The notes under the pieces are model-generated. The model was given only the letters and a program-made list of their open reading frames with translations, ran no database searches and was not told the DNA's origin. From NCBI GenBank assembly GCA_944376785.1, contig CALWDV010000011.1, positions 1 to 20,711 of the forward strand: a DNA stretch of 20,711 bases. Direction: 5' to 3'. This document shows positions 8,301 through 16,293 of this stretch, piece after piece. The position numbers and the translations under genes were made by a program. Numbering within the stretch: the stretch's first letter is position 1; each line of letters starts with the position of its first letter. The DNA comes from an uncultured Clostridia bacterium (GTDB lineage Bacteria; Bacillota; Clostridia; Christensenellales; UBA1242).

Positions 8301-11300
8301 GCAAAAATTGTTAATTTGGGCAAAGATGTTGTTATGCCAAACATAAACATTAATGCTTATGAAGACATTTCAACCCTAATAAACATAATTGAAACAAACT
8401 ATAATAATTTAAGTTCAAAACAATTAACCCTTTGTGGAACAATTAGTTTAAACAGCACTACCCTACCTGTTAATGCAGAAATTAATTTTAGTGATGGAAT
8501 TATCATTAAATTAAGCACTGCAATTTTAGAAAAGAACATTGAACTAGTGCTAAGCAATGAAACAATTTATGCAAATATTGATGGTTTAAAAACATTCTAT
8601 AACTTAAAAGACATTCCTTCTTTATTAGAATTAATCAAACAAAACTTTAACATTGATATTTCAAAAGAATTAAACAACACTAATGTTAATGAAATTATAA
8701 AAACTTTATATATTTCAAGCATTAATAAAATTAAAAACGAAAACGGTGTTAGCATTGAAATTAAATTAAGTGTGTTAAATAATACTATTTTTGCCAACTT
8801 AAACATTAATAATGCAAATGAATTGAACAACGTTTATGTTAAAATTAATGATAATATTGTTTTAGATTTTAACTTAAACTTAGGCGAACAAACAAACATT
8901 AATATTAACACAAACGAATATGAAACAAACTTAAACGATTTAACTTCATTAATTAACCCAATTAATAATTTAATTAATGGAAATAAAATTGAAATTAATG
9001 GTGAAATTAAATTTAGTTTATTTAACGAACTTCAACCTTTAACAATTAATAATTTACAAGTTGATTATTCAAACATTAACAACATTAACTTGTTTGCAAA
9101 CGTTGATTTTTATGGTTTAAACATTAATGTTGGATTAATTGAAAACACCATTTATGCTGGAATTGATGATTTAAAAGTTTATGTTGAATTAAGTGAAATT
9201 CCAGAATTAATTAACTGGATTAACAGCACATTTAACACAAACATTAACTTAAAAGAAAGTAAAAATTTTGACTTTAACAAAATAACAGATATGCTAAAAA
9301 ATGTTTGCTTAGGTGAAAACATTAAACGCATTTATAAAACACCAAATGGTTTAATGATTGAAATGTTTGACTATGTTAACGAAAACTTTGTTTCAAACAA
9401 TCAAGAAATTGTTTTAACATATAACAACAACCTAACTAACATAATAATTAATCATAACAAACTTAACGCAAACATTAACTTCACAAAATTTAATGATGAT
9501 GTTAATTTGCCAGTAATTAGCCATAATGATTATGTTCATTACAGCACATTTAAAAACATTATTACAAACGCATATAATTACATAACAAGCAAACAATATA
9601 GTTTTAATGCAAACGCACAAGTTTATAATGGAAACACTTTAACATATAATGCAAATGTTAACCTTGATGTTGACGTTAAAAACAATTTAATGCTTAATGG
9701 AAATGCTAAACTAACAGGACAACAAAACGTTGAATTTGATTTAAATTACTATAATAAATATTTGTTTGTTAACTACAACAACTTAAAATTAAAAATTTGT
9801 GAAAACGACTTAAAAGAATTAATGGTAATAATTTTAAATCTTATTGGTGTTGACCCAAGCATTATTCCATTCTTACAAGATGTTGCAAACGATTTAGATA
9901 ATATTAACTTTGATTCAATTACAAACTTAATTCCAAGCATTGATTTTGGAAACCCTTTAAGCGCTTTAACCATTATTAAAAACATTAGTTTTGAAAATAA
10001 TGAACTTGTTATTTCACTTGATGGTTCAAAAATTTCTAACAATCCTAATGCAAAAGAAATGGCTTTAAAAATAACCACTGAAAATGAACAACTAAAAGCA
10101 ATTAGTTTAAACAACATCTTCACTGGTGTTACTGAAAACGAATACTTTAACCTAAACATTAACATTAACAACTTTAATGGTGTTAATGCCCCAGAAGATT
10201 TAGGATACATTGATTTATCTGGTGCAAATGAATTAATTAAAGCAATTATTAACACTGCCGAACTTAACTATTATGAAATTAATGGAAGTTTAAATATTAA
10301 TGGAAACTTAATTGGAATTGACATTAATTGGAATGTTCCACTTAACATTAAAGTTAAACTTGATGAATTAAGAAAACCTGAAATTGTAGCAACTATTGGT
10401 GCAATTCCGGTTGTTCCTGCTGTTAATGACGATGCTCCATATAAATTTGGAAACACTGTTAGTGGAATTTATGCAGGTCTTAACAGAATTTTAACTGTTT
10501 ATTACAAAGATGGTTTCGCATATTTTTATAGAAAAGAAGAAGTTCCTGTGTTTGCAAGTTCAAACCGAATTTATGAAAAGAAATTAAAAGTTTCTGCTCA
10601 AGAACTTTTAGCAAACCCACTTGACTACTTGCAATATGGTGTTGGATTTACCGATGATATTATGAATGCAATTAGAGCATCACTTGAATTAAGCAAAGGT
10701 CACACTCCAAATTTAGGAAACGTTATTAATTCATTTGTTGTTAATAATTCAACAAATTTCACAGTTCAACTTAATATGCAAGAAATTACCAACGACCCTA
10801 AAATGGGAACAATGACAGTTGGTTTAGGCGTTGTTAACAACGAAAGCACAAACAACAAAAACTATGTTGGTAATGCAACATTTAATATGTTTATGCCACT
10901 TGCCGATGCATTCCAATTAACTCTTGATAGTAACGACCTAACACTTATAAACATTGGAAAAGAATTAAACTTTGATTCAATGTATAATTACATTAATTCT
11001 TATGCTTACAATGAGGGTGCAAAATGGGAAGCATATGACGGCAGTTGGACACTTGCCAGTGAAACAAAATACACAATTAACTTTGAAGAAAATGGTGGAA
11101 ATGAAGTTGCTAACATTGTTCAAGCACCTGGAACACAAATTGTTCTTCCAACCTATTCTTCAAATAAAATTGTTGATGATGTTAATAATCACACAAAATA
11201 TGTTTATACTTTTGATGGTTGGTACACATCTCCAACATTTGAACCTGAAACAAAATTTGTTTCAAACACAATGCCACGAAAAGACATTAACCTTTATGCT

Positions 11301-11654
11301 AAATGGAACTTAACACAAACCATTGTTACAAACTTTTACACAATAACATTTAACACTAATGGTGGAAATGAAAGTTATGAAAGTATTAGTGTTGCAGAAA
11401 ATAGTGACGTTAACCTTTTAAGTTACATTCCAACTAAAAACACATATTATGTTGATAAAGGTTACAACTGGTTTGGTTCACATGCTGGAAAATGGACTTA
11501 TGAAGTAACACGCTACACATTTGCTGGTTGGTTCACTGATGCAAATTGCACAATTCCATTTAATGGCACAATGCCAAGCAAAAATATAACACTTTTTGCA
11601 AAATGGAATGCAAACACAACAACAGAATATTACTATAATTGGGAAAGACCATAA
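5388..11654 (+). CDS. Giant Asn-rich repeat surface protein with C-terminal InlB B-repeats
   Basis: 2088-residue exported protein. The N-terminus has basic residues (R3, K5, R6) then a hydrophobic stretch at about 7-29, a signal peptide or signal anchor without an obvious cleavage site or lipobox. Residues about 100-1490 are at least eight diverged repeats of 175-205 residues. Each carries strands, then a signature like TIYAEVDGLNVKFELNDI followed by a helix-like segment and FN.N, then more strands; a half-beta-barrel fold of LolA/LppX type is inferred. A distinct region (about 1660-1890) follows, richer in aromatic residues and less in Asn. Two Listeria-Bacteroides (InlB B-type, PF09479) repeats end the protein at about 1895-1974 and 1984-2074. 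There is no LPXTG or other anchor at the C-terminus (ends NWERP). Asn is extraordinarily frequent. It is the last gene of the operon, followed by a strong hairpin. Likely a surface adhesin or matrix protein, but the ligand is unknown. SD-like GTGGA is weak. Confidence 0.85.
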   Translation: MTRIKRFLMYLMTYIGITCLTAFGVVLITRPTGANTVDVGGDSSQTVTSPITYVIENFSTHDAINFDINLNVNSNNNNILVNGLVTLDLTNGLENIACAGSLTLTLQDKQIDVNLTYVNGELYVSLLNGNYLIETNNLMTSINQILNLLNIEMPEIGIDLENLDMMSLMSLFDGVKEIKTDTNTTLTLSLPMVGDVVIVCDLNYAIQNVMIPNIEVNNTNINLSISATYPENVKIEKPSVEAINVTHVLNLLEGMLKFVNNNKIGLELNLNYNNQIFKGILSCDLENFNAKFDTNILGKNLSIIAINNVIYAEYENLFVKFDLNNLEQLSNLLSSQFGINVPIKEIANILVGISNNKSHLKALDFNNFNLSNFDFNKIDLSVLESFNYENGIYTLSIKNVGELTFGFENHEFKNITFNGFGISANINAYAPQNIELKKDENVYADLNKTLPTINAILNTSKLKHHYGSLELKLNNTNFVVNYEVNLENGLQAKFETLIYNIPVKAIITNNKIYLTISNTNIVCDFKDFEQIKQFVLTNFNLNMPDVNTEQIVDIINNVFSNNNLLISNLESFNNGLTFNVLSNTKVTIKHNETINLVEINTNNANAILNIESNNELGNYNIDTTKFVETSNILSALTNVLNYVKNGKYYVNVELNYNNLNIVGFINYENNSTDYLNNLQAQFETNILGKNIVVKLLNKTIYAEVDGLNVKFELNDINKILDFVKKNFDVNTEDFNNVNNLFNDIDFEELLKNLTFTLTNNNFEINNNNLNLNFNFENKNLMVNFNDLQILATINNTKQNIELENNYINLTTLLPFAQSLLNTINQGKLEGSVYLIINNQALTINYKVQFNENIQIWLQTKIKGLNVKINYVNNNILISIDNLNFKANANNLTEIINFINNTFNTELNIDLNSLITKENLENILNSISLGIIKNVVATKNALQLNINNIEIGLLFNNYVKELTIRFNNIYVNAKIVNLGKDVVMPNININAYEDISTLINIIETNYNNLSSKQLTLCGTISLNSTTLPVNAEINFSDGIIIKLSTAILEKNIELVLSNETIYANIDGLKTFYNLKDIPSLLELIKQNFNIDISKELNNTNVNEIIKTLYISSINKIKNENGVSIEIKLSVLNNTIFANLNINNANELNNVYVKINDNIVLDFNLNLGEQTNININTNEYETNLNDLTSLINPINNLINGNKIEINGEIKFSLFNELQPLTINNLQVDYSNINNINLFANVDFYGLNINVGLIENTIYAGIDDLKVYVELSEIPELINWINSTFNTNINLKESKNFDFNKITDMLKNVCLGENIKRIYKTPNGLMIEMFDYVNENFVSNNQEIVLTYNNNLTNIIINHNKLNANINFTKFNDDVNLPVISHNDYVHYSTFKNIITNAYNYITSKQYSFNANAQVYNGNTLTYNANVNLDVDVKNNLMLNGNAKLTGQQNVEFDLNYYNKYLFVNYNNLKLKICENDLKELMVIILNLIGVDPSIIPFLQDVANDLDNINFDSITNLIPSIDFGNPLSALTIIKNISFENNELVISLDGSKISNNPNAKEMALKITTENEQLKAISLNNIFTGVTENEYFNLNININNFNGVNAPEDLGYIDLSGANELIKAIINTAELNYYEINGSLNINGNLIGIDINWNVPLNIKVKLDELRKPEIVATIGAIPVVPAVNDDAPYKFGNTVSGIYAGLNRILTVYYKDGFAYFYRKEEVPVFASSNRIYEKKLKVSAQELLANPLDYLQYGVGFTDDIMNAIRASLELSKGHTPNLGNVINSFVVNNSTNFTVQLNMQEITNDPKMGTMTVGLGVVNNESTNNKNYVGNATFNMFMPLADAFQLTLDSNDLTLINIGKELNFDSMYNYINSYAYNEGAKWEAYDGSWTLASETKYTINFEENGGNEVANIVQAPGTQIVLPTYSSNKIVDDVNNHTKYVYTFDGWYTSPTFEPETKFVSNTMPRKDINLYAKWNLTQTIVTNFYTITFNTNGGNESYESISVAENSDVNLLSYIPTKNTYYVDKGYNWFGSHAGKWTYEVTRYTFAGWFTDANCTIPFNGTMPSKNITLFAKWNANTTTEYYYNWERP
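5700..9870 (+). repeat. Eight tandem ~525-615 bp coding repeats
   Basis: Signature positions (the IY/LY of IYA-x-IDGL) fall near bases 5749, 6316, 6921, 7486, 8010, 8566, 9150 and 9763, giving spacings of about 567, 605, 565, 524, 556, 584 and 613. Variants of the signature are ELYVSLLNG, VIYAEYENL, KIYLTISNT, TIYAEVDGL, NILISIDNL, TIYANIDGL, TIYAGIDDL and YLFVNYNNL. The copies are diverged in protein sequence, so this is an old domain expansion rather than recent DNA duplication. A more distant ninth unit may include GFAYFYRKEE near 10515. Confidence 0.7.
11070..11609 (+). repeat. Two InlB B-type (Listeria-Bacteroides) repeats
   Basis: Repeat A (11070-11309) runs from YTINFEENGG through FDGWYTSPTF to LYAKWN. 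Repeat B (11337-11609) runs from YTITFNTNGG through FAGWFTDANC to LFAKWN. The pattern YTITFNxNGG...xFxGWYTD...LYAKW is diagnostic for the family. B carries an insert with YNWFGSHAGKW. These ubiquitin-like-fold modules are usually stalk or adhesion domains of exported proteins. Confidence 0.9.
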
Positions 11655-11736
11655 AAAAATATTTATGTTTAATAAGTTAAGTTATTGTAATTTATTATAA
11701 TTTAATCAATTAAAATCAATTATAGTTTAAATGTAA

Positions 11737-11777
11737 AACAAAAAAAAGAACGAATAAATTTCGTTCTTTTTTTTGTT
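11737..11777. terminator. Strong bidirectional rho-independent terminator
   Basis: A perfect 17-bp inverted repeat (11737-11753 with 11761-11777, around AGAACGA/TCGTTCT) has a short loop. A-run and T-run flanks give a U-tract on both strands. It ends the plus-strand giant-protein operon, 83 bases past its stop, and faces the convergent lipoprotein operon that stops at 11866. Confidence 0.85.
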
Positions 11778-11814
11778 GACTAAAATTTAATATTTTTTTC
11801 TTCCTTTTAAATTT

Positions 11815-11837
11815 TTTATAAAATTATATTTTATAAA
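11815..11837. repeat. Perfect 10-bp all-AT inverted repeat
   Basis: TTTATAAAAT and its complement are separated by TAT, 29 bases downstream of the lipoprotein stop (minus strand). With no G:C pair it would be a weak hairpin. It may help transcript ending together with the stronger hairpin at 11737-11777, or be chance in AT-rich spacer. Confidence 0.35.
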
Positions 11838-11865
11838 TTAAATAGTTTTTTCAAATAAAATTATT

Positions 11866-14142
11866 TTATTTTTTGAATAAATCAACAACAGCACCAAATC
11901 CATTAGCCATATAAATGTTTAATTGTTTACCATCTGTAATTTTATTTCCTAATGGCATTGCTGCAGTTTCACCTGTTGGAATTGCAATATGTCCACTTGT
12001 GCTAGCTTCAAATCCAACTAGTGCACCACCTTGTGCATATTGTAAGAAAGCTTTAACAGCATTTGATTCGTATGCATAACTATCACCAGCATAACTCATA
12101 GATTTGTTATAACCATAATAAGTTGTTGAACCGTCGGCTAGTTTACCTGTTTTTATATAAGCATTGTAATCTTTAACACTATCAAAAATATTTGTTGTTC
12201 CTCTTGTCATTGCTTTGTCTTCATTAAATTTCTTTATTCCCCATTTATGAACAATAATTATATTCATATAACCAGGAGCGCCATCAATTGATTTTACAAA
12301 ACCATAACCCATTTTGTCATATATTGCATTTGCTGTTGCCAAGTTTAAAAATTGTGCAGATGCACCCGTATAAGTAGCAAACCAAGGTTCATATCCATTA
12401 ACCCACGATTCTATTTTTGAATTAACAATGTTTAAGTTGGTTGGGAAACCACCTTCACCAGTTTGTTTTTTGAAATCATTGACGCTTGTTACATGGTCGG
12501 CAATAATAGCAGGACCACCAGCACCAATCATTTCGTTATTTTCCATGTAAACGTTGCTTGCACCCCATAAATAGTAAAGAGTGTTATAAGCATTGTAACC
12601 TTTACAATCAATAAATCTATATTCATTGTTTTTGTCTGGATTACCATCATTTTTAATATTTTTAATTTGTTGTTGGTCTGTTACACCAGTTGTATCTAAA
12701 TTGTAACCATATTCAGCATAATAGCCAATAAAGAAATTTTTGTGAATTGTGTTGTTTGCTTCAAAGTTAACACCTGCAGTTTTAAGCAAAATCATACCAC
12801 CAGATGCTAGTGGGTTTGCACTTCTTTCGCCATTACCAATAAAGTATGTGTCAACTAAATTAACTTCGCCATTAGTGTTTTCACCCACATACAAATTTAC
12901 TTGTGTTAATTTTGTATTTTCATATTTTCCACCATAAATTCTCATTAATGGTATATGAGTTGTTATGTATGACGCATCTTTACCTTCTGCAACCTTAACA
13001 CCGTTTTTATCACTATCGATAACACTTCTTGAAACCTCTGCAACATCAATATCAAAATAGTTACCATAGAAATTAAATGATTCTCCATTTGCAACTAATC
13101 TGTAATAAATTTCAGTGTCTCCATCTTTCATACTTCCAACAATTGGTTGATTTGTTTTGTTTTTTATTTCAGGTGAAAGTCCATTAACTTCTTCTTGTGT
13201 GTAAAAATGGCTTGCAGGAATATCGTTATCTGTTATTTTAATTGAAGATTGCAAAACAACAGCTTTTGGGTTAATTCCTGTTAAACCCCATTGTTCTTTT
13301 AATGATGTCCAACTATTATCTCTGTTTCCATTATCCATAACAGAAAGTTGTTGAGCATTATAAACATTGTAACCATCAACAACTTTAACAACAGCAGTAA
13401 AACTTGCTGGGTTTTGTTCATCAAACATTGTTGGGTCATAATTTACTGCACTAACAGTAATTCTAAATTGCTTATTAATAGCATTGTTTGAGAAATCGAT
13501 GGTTGACATTTCTGTATCAATATAATCAACTTTGGCACTTAAATTTGAGCCAGTTAATTCTGTGTAAACAGGATTTGATGTTGAACCAGAAATTTCTTCA
13601 ATTTTAATTGTTGTTCTAACTTTTGTTAAATCTTCAACTAATTCGCCATCTGCATTAATACCTTTTGCATTAATTCTAAAATCTAAAGCATTGTCATCAC
13701 CAACAAGATGAGTTTTATTTAATTGGAAAAATTCTTCTTGTTTGTTTTCTTTAGCTGATGAGTTTGCAGCAAAGTCAGTTAACAAATCACTTGAAAATGA
13801 TGTTATTGTGTTAACATCTGCTTCACTTGCAACAACTTTAATTTGAACATAAAATTTAAAGTCGCCATAAGTTACTTCTAGGTTTTTTGTGCCTGTTGTT
13901 GAAGTGTCTATTGTTCCAAAGGTTAATTCAGAATTAGGAACTTCTTTAGTTTTGTCATCACTATAAGTAACAACAGCAATGGCTTTTGAAGTGTCTAAAG
14001 TTTCACCTTTAAGTATTGTTGTTGCCATTGTTCCAGTTTTAATGTAAGCAGATTCAATTTTTGTTCCGCCACAAGCAACTAACAATATTGCTGAAAATAA
14101 ACAAACAACTACTGCACTAGCAAATTTTGTTAATTTTCTCAT
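11866..14142 (-). CDS. Large lipoprotein with Big_3-like domain and probable beta-helix region
   Basis: 758 residues. The signal peptide MRKLTKFASAVVVCLFSAILLVAC has a good lipobox (L-V-A-C, Cys24), so the protein is tethered outside the membrane. Residues about 30-105 look like a bacterial Ig-like group 3 domain: GETLDTSKAIAVVTYSDDKTKEV, then TSTTGTKNLEVTYGD. The middle part (about 350-580) has short repeated strands with Asn ladders and GG turns (VYMENNEMIGAGGPAIIADH), typical of right-handed parallel beta-helices. The C-terminal 150 residues were not recognised. No catalytic residues of a lyase could be assigned. The start at 14142 was chosen over 14175 because AAGGAG lies six bases before it and the signal peptide then begins properly. 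It is the last gene of the ABC operon, 53 bases after the preceding gene. Export, binding or wall attachment roles are inference. Confidence 0.85.
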   Translation of the reverse strand: MRKLTKFASAVVVCLFSAILLVACGGTKIESAYIKTGTMATTILKGETLDTSKAIAVVTYSDDKTKEVPNSELTFGTIDTSTTGTKNLEVTYGDFKFYVQIKVVASEADVNTITSFSSDLLTDFAANSSAKENKQEEFFQLNKTHLVGDDNALDFRINAKGINADGELVEDLTKVRTTIKIEEISGSTSNPVYTELTGSNLSAKVDYIDTEMSTIDFSNNAINKQFRITVSAVNYDPTMFDEQNPASFTAVVKVVDGYNVYNAQQLSVMDNGNRDNSWTSLKEQWGLTGINPKAVVLQSSIKITDNDIPASHFYTQEEVNGLSPEIKNKTNQPIVGSMKDGDTEIYYRLVANGESFNFYGNYFDIDVAEVSRSVIDSDKNGVKVAEGKDASYITTHIPLMRIYGGKYENTKLTQVNLYVGENTNGEVNLVDTYFIGNGERSANPLASGGMILLKTAGVNFEANNTIHKNFFIGYYAEYGYNLDTTGVTDQQQIKNIKNDGNPDKNNEYRFIDCKGYNAYNTLYYLWGASNVYMENNEMIGAGGPAIIADHVTSVNDFKKQTGEGGFPTNLNIVNSKIESWVNGYEPWFATYTGASAQFLNLATANAIYDKMGYGFVKSIDGAPGYMNIIIVHKWGIKKFNEDKAMTRGTTNIFDSVKDYNAYIKTGKLADGSTTYYGYNKSMSYAGDSYAYESNAVKAFLQYAQGGALVGFEASTSGHIAIPTGETAAMPLGNKITDGKQLNIYMANGFGAVVDLFKK

Positions 14143-14195
14143 TTTTATCTCCTTATTTTTATTTATATAAAGCAATTAAATTGCGTTATACCATT

Positions 14196-14645
14196 TTAAG
14201 CATAAACCCACACTAAAACATCGGCATATTTTCTTAAACCATCGGTTGACATAATTCTAACATCTAACATTGTTGGTCCAGAAAACAACATTAAACCTGT
14301 TTTTCTGCCTTTCTCGTCTTCATAAAATTCAACACGAGTGTTTTGTGTGTTATAAACAAACCGAACATCTTTAACTGTTGCATTGTCTGGAAGCACTCTC
14401 CATTGCAGTTGCAACATTGTTCCTGTTAAATCAGTTGCGTTTGCAGGTTCAGTAAATTTAACTTTTAAAATTTTTCGTTCGCCGTTATCAATAACTTCTG
14501 TGTTTTTATCGGTTTTATTAATACATTCAACAGCTGTAACATTAATTACTTCATCATATAATTTAACAGACATTCCAAAAAAGTTAATTATTGCAATTGA
14601 AGCAACATAAATTATCAAAATTATAATTAAAGTTGACTTTTTCAT
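14196..14645 (-). CDS. Small membrane-anchored Big_2-like protein
   Basis: 149 residues. A single N-terminal hydrophobic segment (LIIILIIYVASIAIINFFGM, residues 5-24) follows MKKS and there is no lipobox, so it is a signal anchor or uncleaved signal. The remainder, outside the membrane, resembles one bacterial Ig-like group 2 module: LQWRVLPDNATVKDVRFVYNT, then a strand pattern ending RIMSTDGLRKYADVLVWVYA, compare the family's VxPxNAT...vxw. The AAGGAG ribosome site lies inside the last codons of the permease gene and only one base separates that stop from this ATG. Tight coupling suggests an accessory subunit of the exporter or a partner of the lipoprotein encoded next; this role is inference. 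Confidence 0.8.
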   Translation of the reverse strand: MKKSTLIIILIIYVASIAIINFFGMSVKLYDEVINVTAVECINKTDKNTEVIDNGERKILKVKFTEPANATDLTGTMLQLQWRVLPDNATVKDVRFVYNTQNTRVEFYEDEKGRKTGLMLFSGPTMLDVRIMSTDGLRKYADVLVWVYA

Positions 14646-14646
14646 A

Positions 14647-16293
14647 TTACTTCTCCTTATAATAAACTTTTACTTTAATGTAATAGAAATAAATTCTTAT
14701 TAATAAGAAAATAATTCCTATAATCATTGCTTTAATCCAGAAAACCATTTCACCTTCGCCAATAATAAAGAATGTTACAAAAGCTAAGAAAATGGATAAT
14801 AAGAAAGCATAAATTGTTGATTTTACTTCGTTTGGATTATTAGTATGAGTGCCTGTTGTTGCATATTGTGCTGTTTGAGGGTTCATAATGTCTAATTCAG
14901 CGCTCCATAATAAGTGACCCAAATAAAAACTTTCAACACTTATGAATAATAGCGGAATATTAACCAGATTTCCTGCAAATTCACTATAAATAATTACCGA
15001 TGCTAAAATTGAAATTGTCATAACTATTGCATTTGGAACTAATTTAACTAGTAATGTTTTTAAATATTTTTGTGGATTTGTTTTAATTAAATAAACAGAA
15101 TTTCCTTCTTCACTATAAATTTTTGCCATGCTAGCATTAGAAGAAAGTGCAAACAACATAATCATTAAAACATTAAATGCAATAGTCATATAAGCCCCAG
15201 TTAACCTTGTGTCCATAGCATTAAAAATTCTGTTTAACAATAAAATTGCAATAGGCATTAAAATGGCCATTCCAATTAATGAATATAATTTTTCTGGGGT
15301 TCTTAAATTTAACAAAATTTCTTTTTTAAATCCTGAAACAAAAGAACTATGTTTCACATTTGATTTTGATTTTTTAATTATTGATTTTTTATATTCAAAT
15401 GGTGAACTTGCAATATGGAAAAATAATGGTCTAACAACTAAATAACAAACACCTAATAAAACAATAATTGTGCCTAAAACACCTAAAATGCAAAACCATT
15501 GTTCAGCATTAAACATTGTGTGTGAAACACCATAACGAGTTCCCACAACACTTTCCATTAACCAATAAAATGGAATAAACATTAATTGAAATTTTTCAAA
15601 AAAGCTTTGTATTTCCCAAAAAGTTGTTCCCCAAGTTTCAATTAAGTTGAAGTTTGTTGGAATTAAATTGATTACTGCAACAACAGCCCAAATTCCCAAA
15701 GCAATTAGCAACACAATAACTAAATATTGTAATACCTTAAAATTTCTAAAAAAGTTGCTTACATACATTGCAGGAATTGAAAGTAATGCGCCAATAGAAA
15801 CCGGAATTGCAGTAACAAACAATAAGCCAATTAATGCCCAAATATAGTAATAAAATTGATAAGCATTAACCATTCCAAACGCTATAAATAATGGCAAAAT
15901 AAATGTTAAATTTCTAAATAATTCATAAATATAATAAACAATCAATTTTGAAAAGAAAATGTTAACTCTGTTTGTTGGCATAGTTAATAACACTTGGTTA
16001 TCTTTTGCATAATATAGTGATTTTACCAAACCAATAGTGCAAGTTAAAATTGATAGTATTATCATTATTGTAAACAAAACACCTAAAAATTTATCTGGAA
16101 TTCCAGCTGTTAAATCAATAAGTCGCAAATAAGATAATATATAAAATCCTATGTAAATAACTGCAGTTATTGCAAAAAATTTAATTAAAAAGAATATTGT
16201 TTTGAATAATATTTGTTTCCAATTACTTTTTTGAAAGCTAAAATCTAATTTATCTTTTAACTGCATCGCAATTAAAGGCATTAATGTTTTCAT
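14647..16293 (-). CDS. ABC exporter permease, 12 predicted TM segments
   Basis: 548-residue integral membrane protein. About 12 hydrophobic segments can be counted: six in the first half and six after a basic cytoplasmic loop near residues 305-325 (EYKKSIIKKSKSNVKHSS). The layout, with a long basic stretch and the LxTMPTNRxxxxxSK-type loop near residue 95 (QVLLTMPTNRVNIFFSKL), fits the putative ABC exporter / ABC-2-like permease families that pair with a single-domain BcrA-type ATPase. Its ATG overlaps the UGA stop of the upstream ATPase-fusion gene (AATGA), so the two are translationally coupled and almost surely form one transporter. Each half looks like one ABC-2-type module, so the permease may act as a monomeric full membrane domain. 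The substrate is unknown. Confidence 0.85.
   Translation of the reverse strand: MKTLMPLIAMQLKDKLDFSFQKSNWKQILFKTIFFLIKFFAITAVIYIGFYILSYLRLIDLTAGIPDKFLGVLFTIMIILSILTCTIGLVKSLYYAKDNQVLLTMPTNRVNIFFSKLIVYYIYELFRNLTFILPLFIAFGMVNAYQFYYYIWALIGLLFVTAIPVSIGALLSIPAMYVSNFFRNFKVLQYLVIVLLIALGIWAVVAVINLIPTNFNLIETWGTTFWEIQSFFEKFQLMFIPFYWLMESVVGTRYGVSHTMFNAEQWFCILGVLGTIIVLLGVCYLVVRPLFFHIASSPFEYKKSIIKKSKSNVKHSSFVSGFKKEILLNLRTPEKLYSLIGMAILMPIAILLLNRIFNAMDTRLTGAYMTIAFNVLMIMLFALSSNASMAKIYSEEGNSVYLIKTNPQKYLKTLLVKLVPNAIVMTISILASVIIYSEFAGNLVNIPLLFISVESFYLGHLLWSAELDIMNPQTAQYATTGTHTNNPNEVKSTIYAFLLSIFLAFVTFFIIGEGEMVFWIKAMIIGIIFLLIRIYFYYIKVKVYYKEK

Noticed and set aside
5700..9870. CRISPR array or DNA-level satellite in the repetitive region
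   Set aside because: The repeats are diverged protein-coding units of over 500 bases in one open frame, without identical short repeats and unique spacers.
5306..10456. Many long minus-strand frames opposite the giant repeat gene
   Set aside because: They are hydrophobic shadows created by AAT/AAC and ATT/GTT codons, lack ribosome sites, and follow the plus-strand repeat pattern.
14143..14175. Upstream ATG at 14175 as start of the large lipoprotein
   Set aside because: It adds a polar segment before the signal peptide and includes the AAGGAG site itself. 14142 gives a normal lipoprotein signal.
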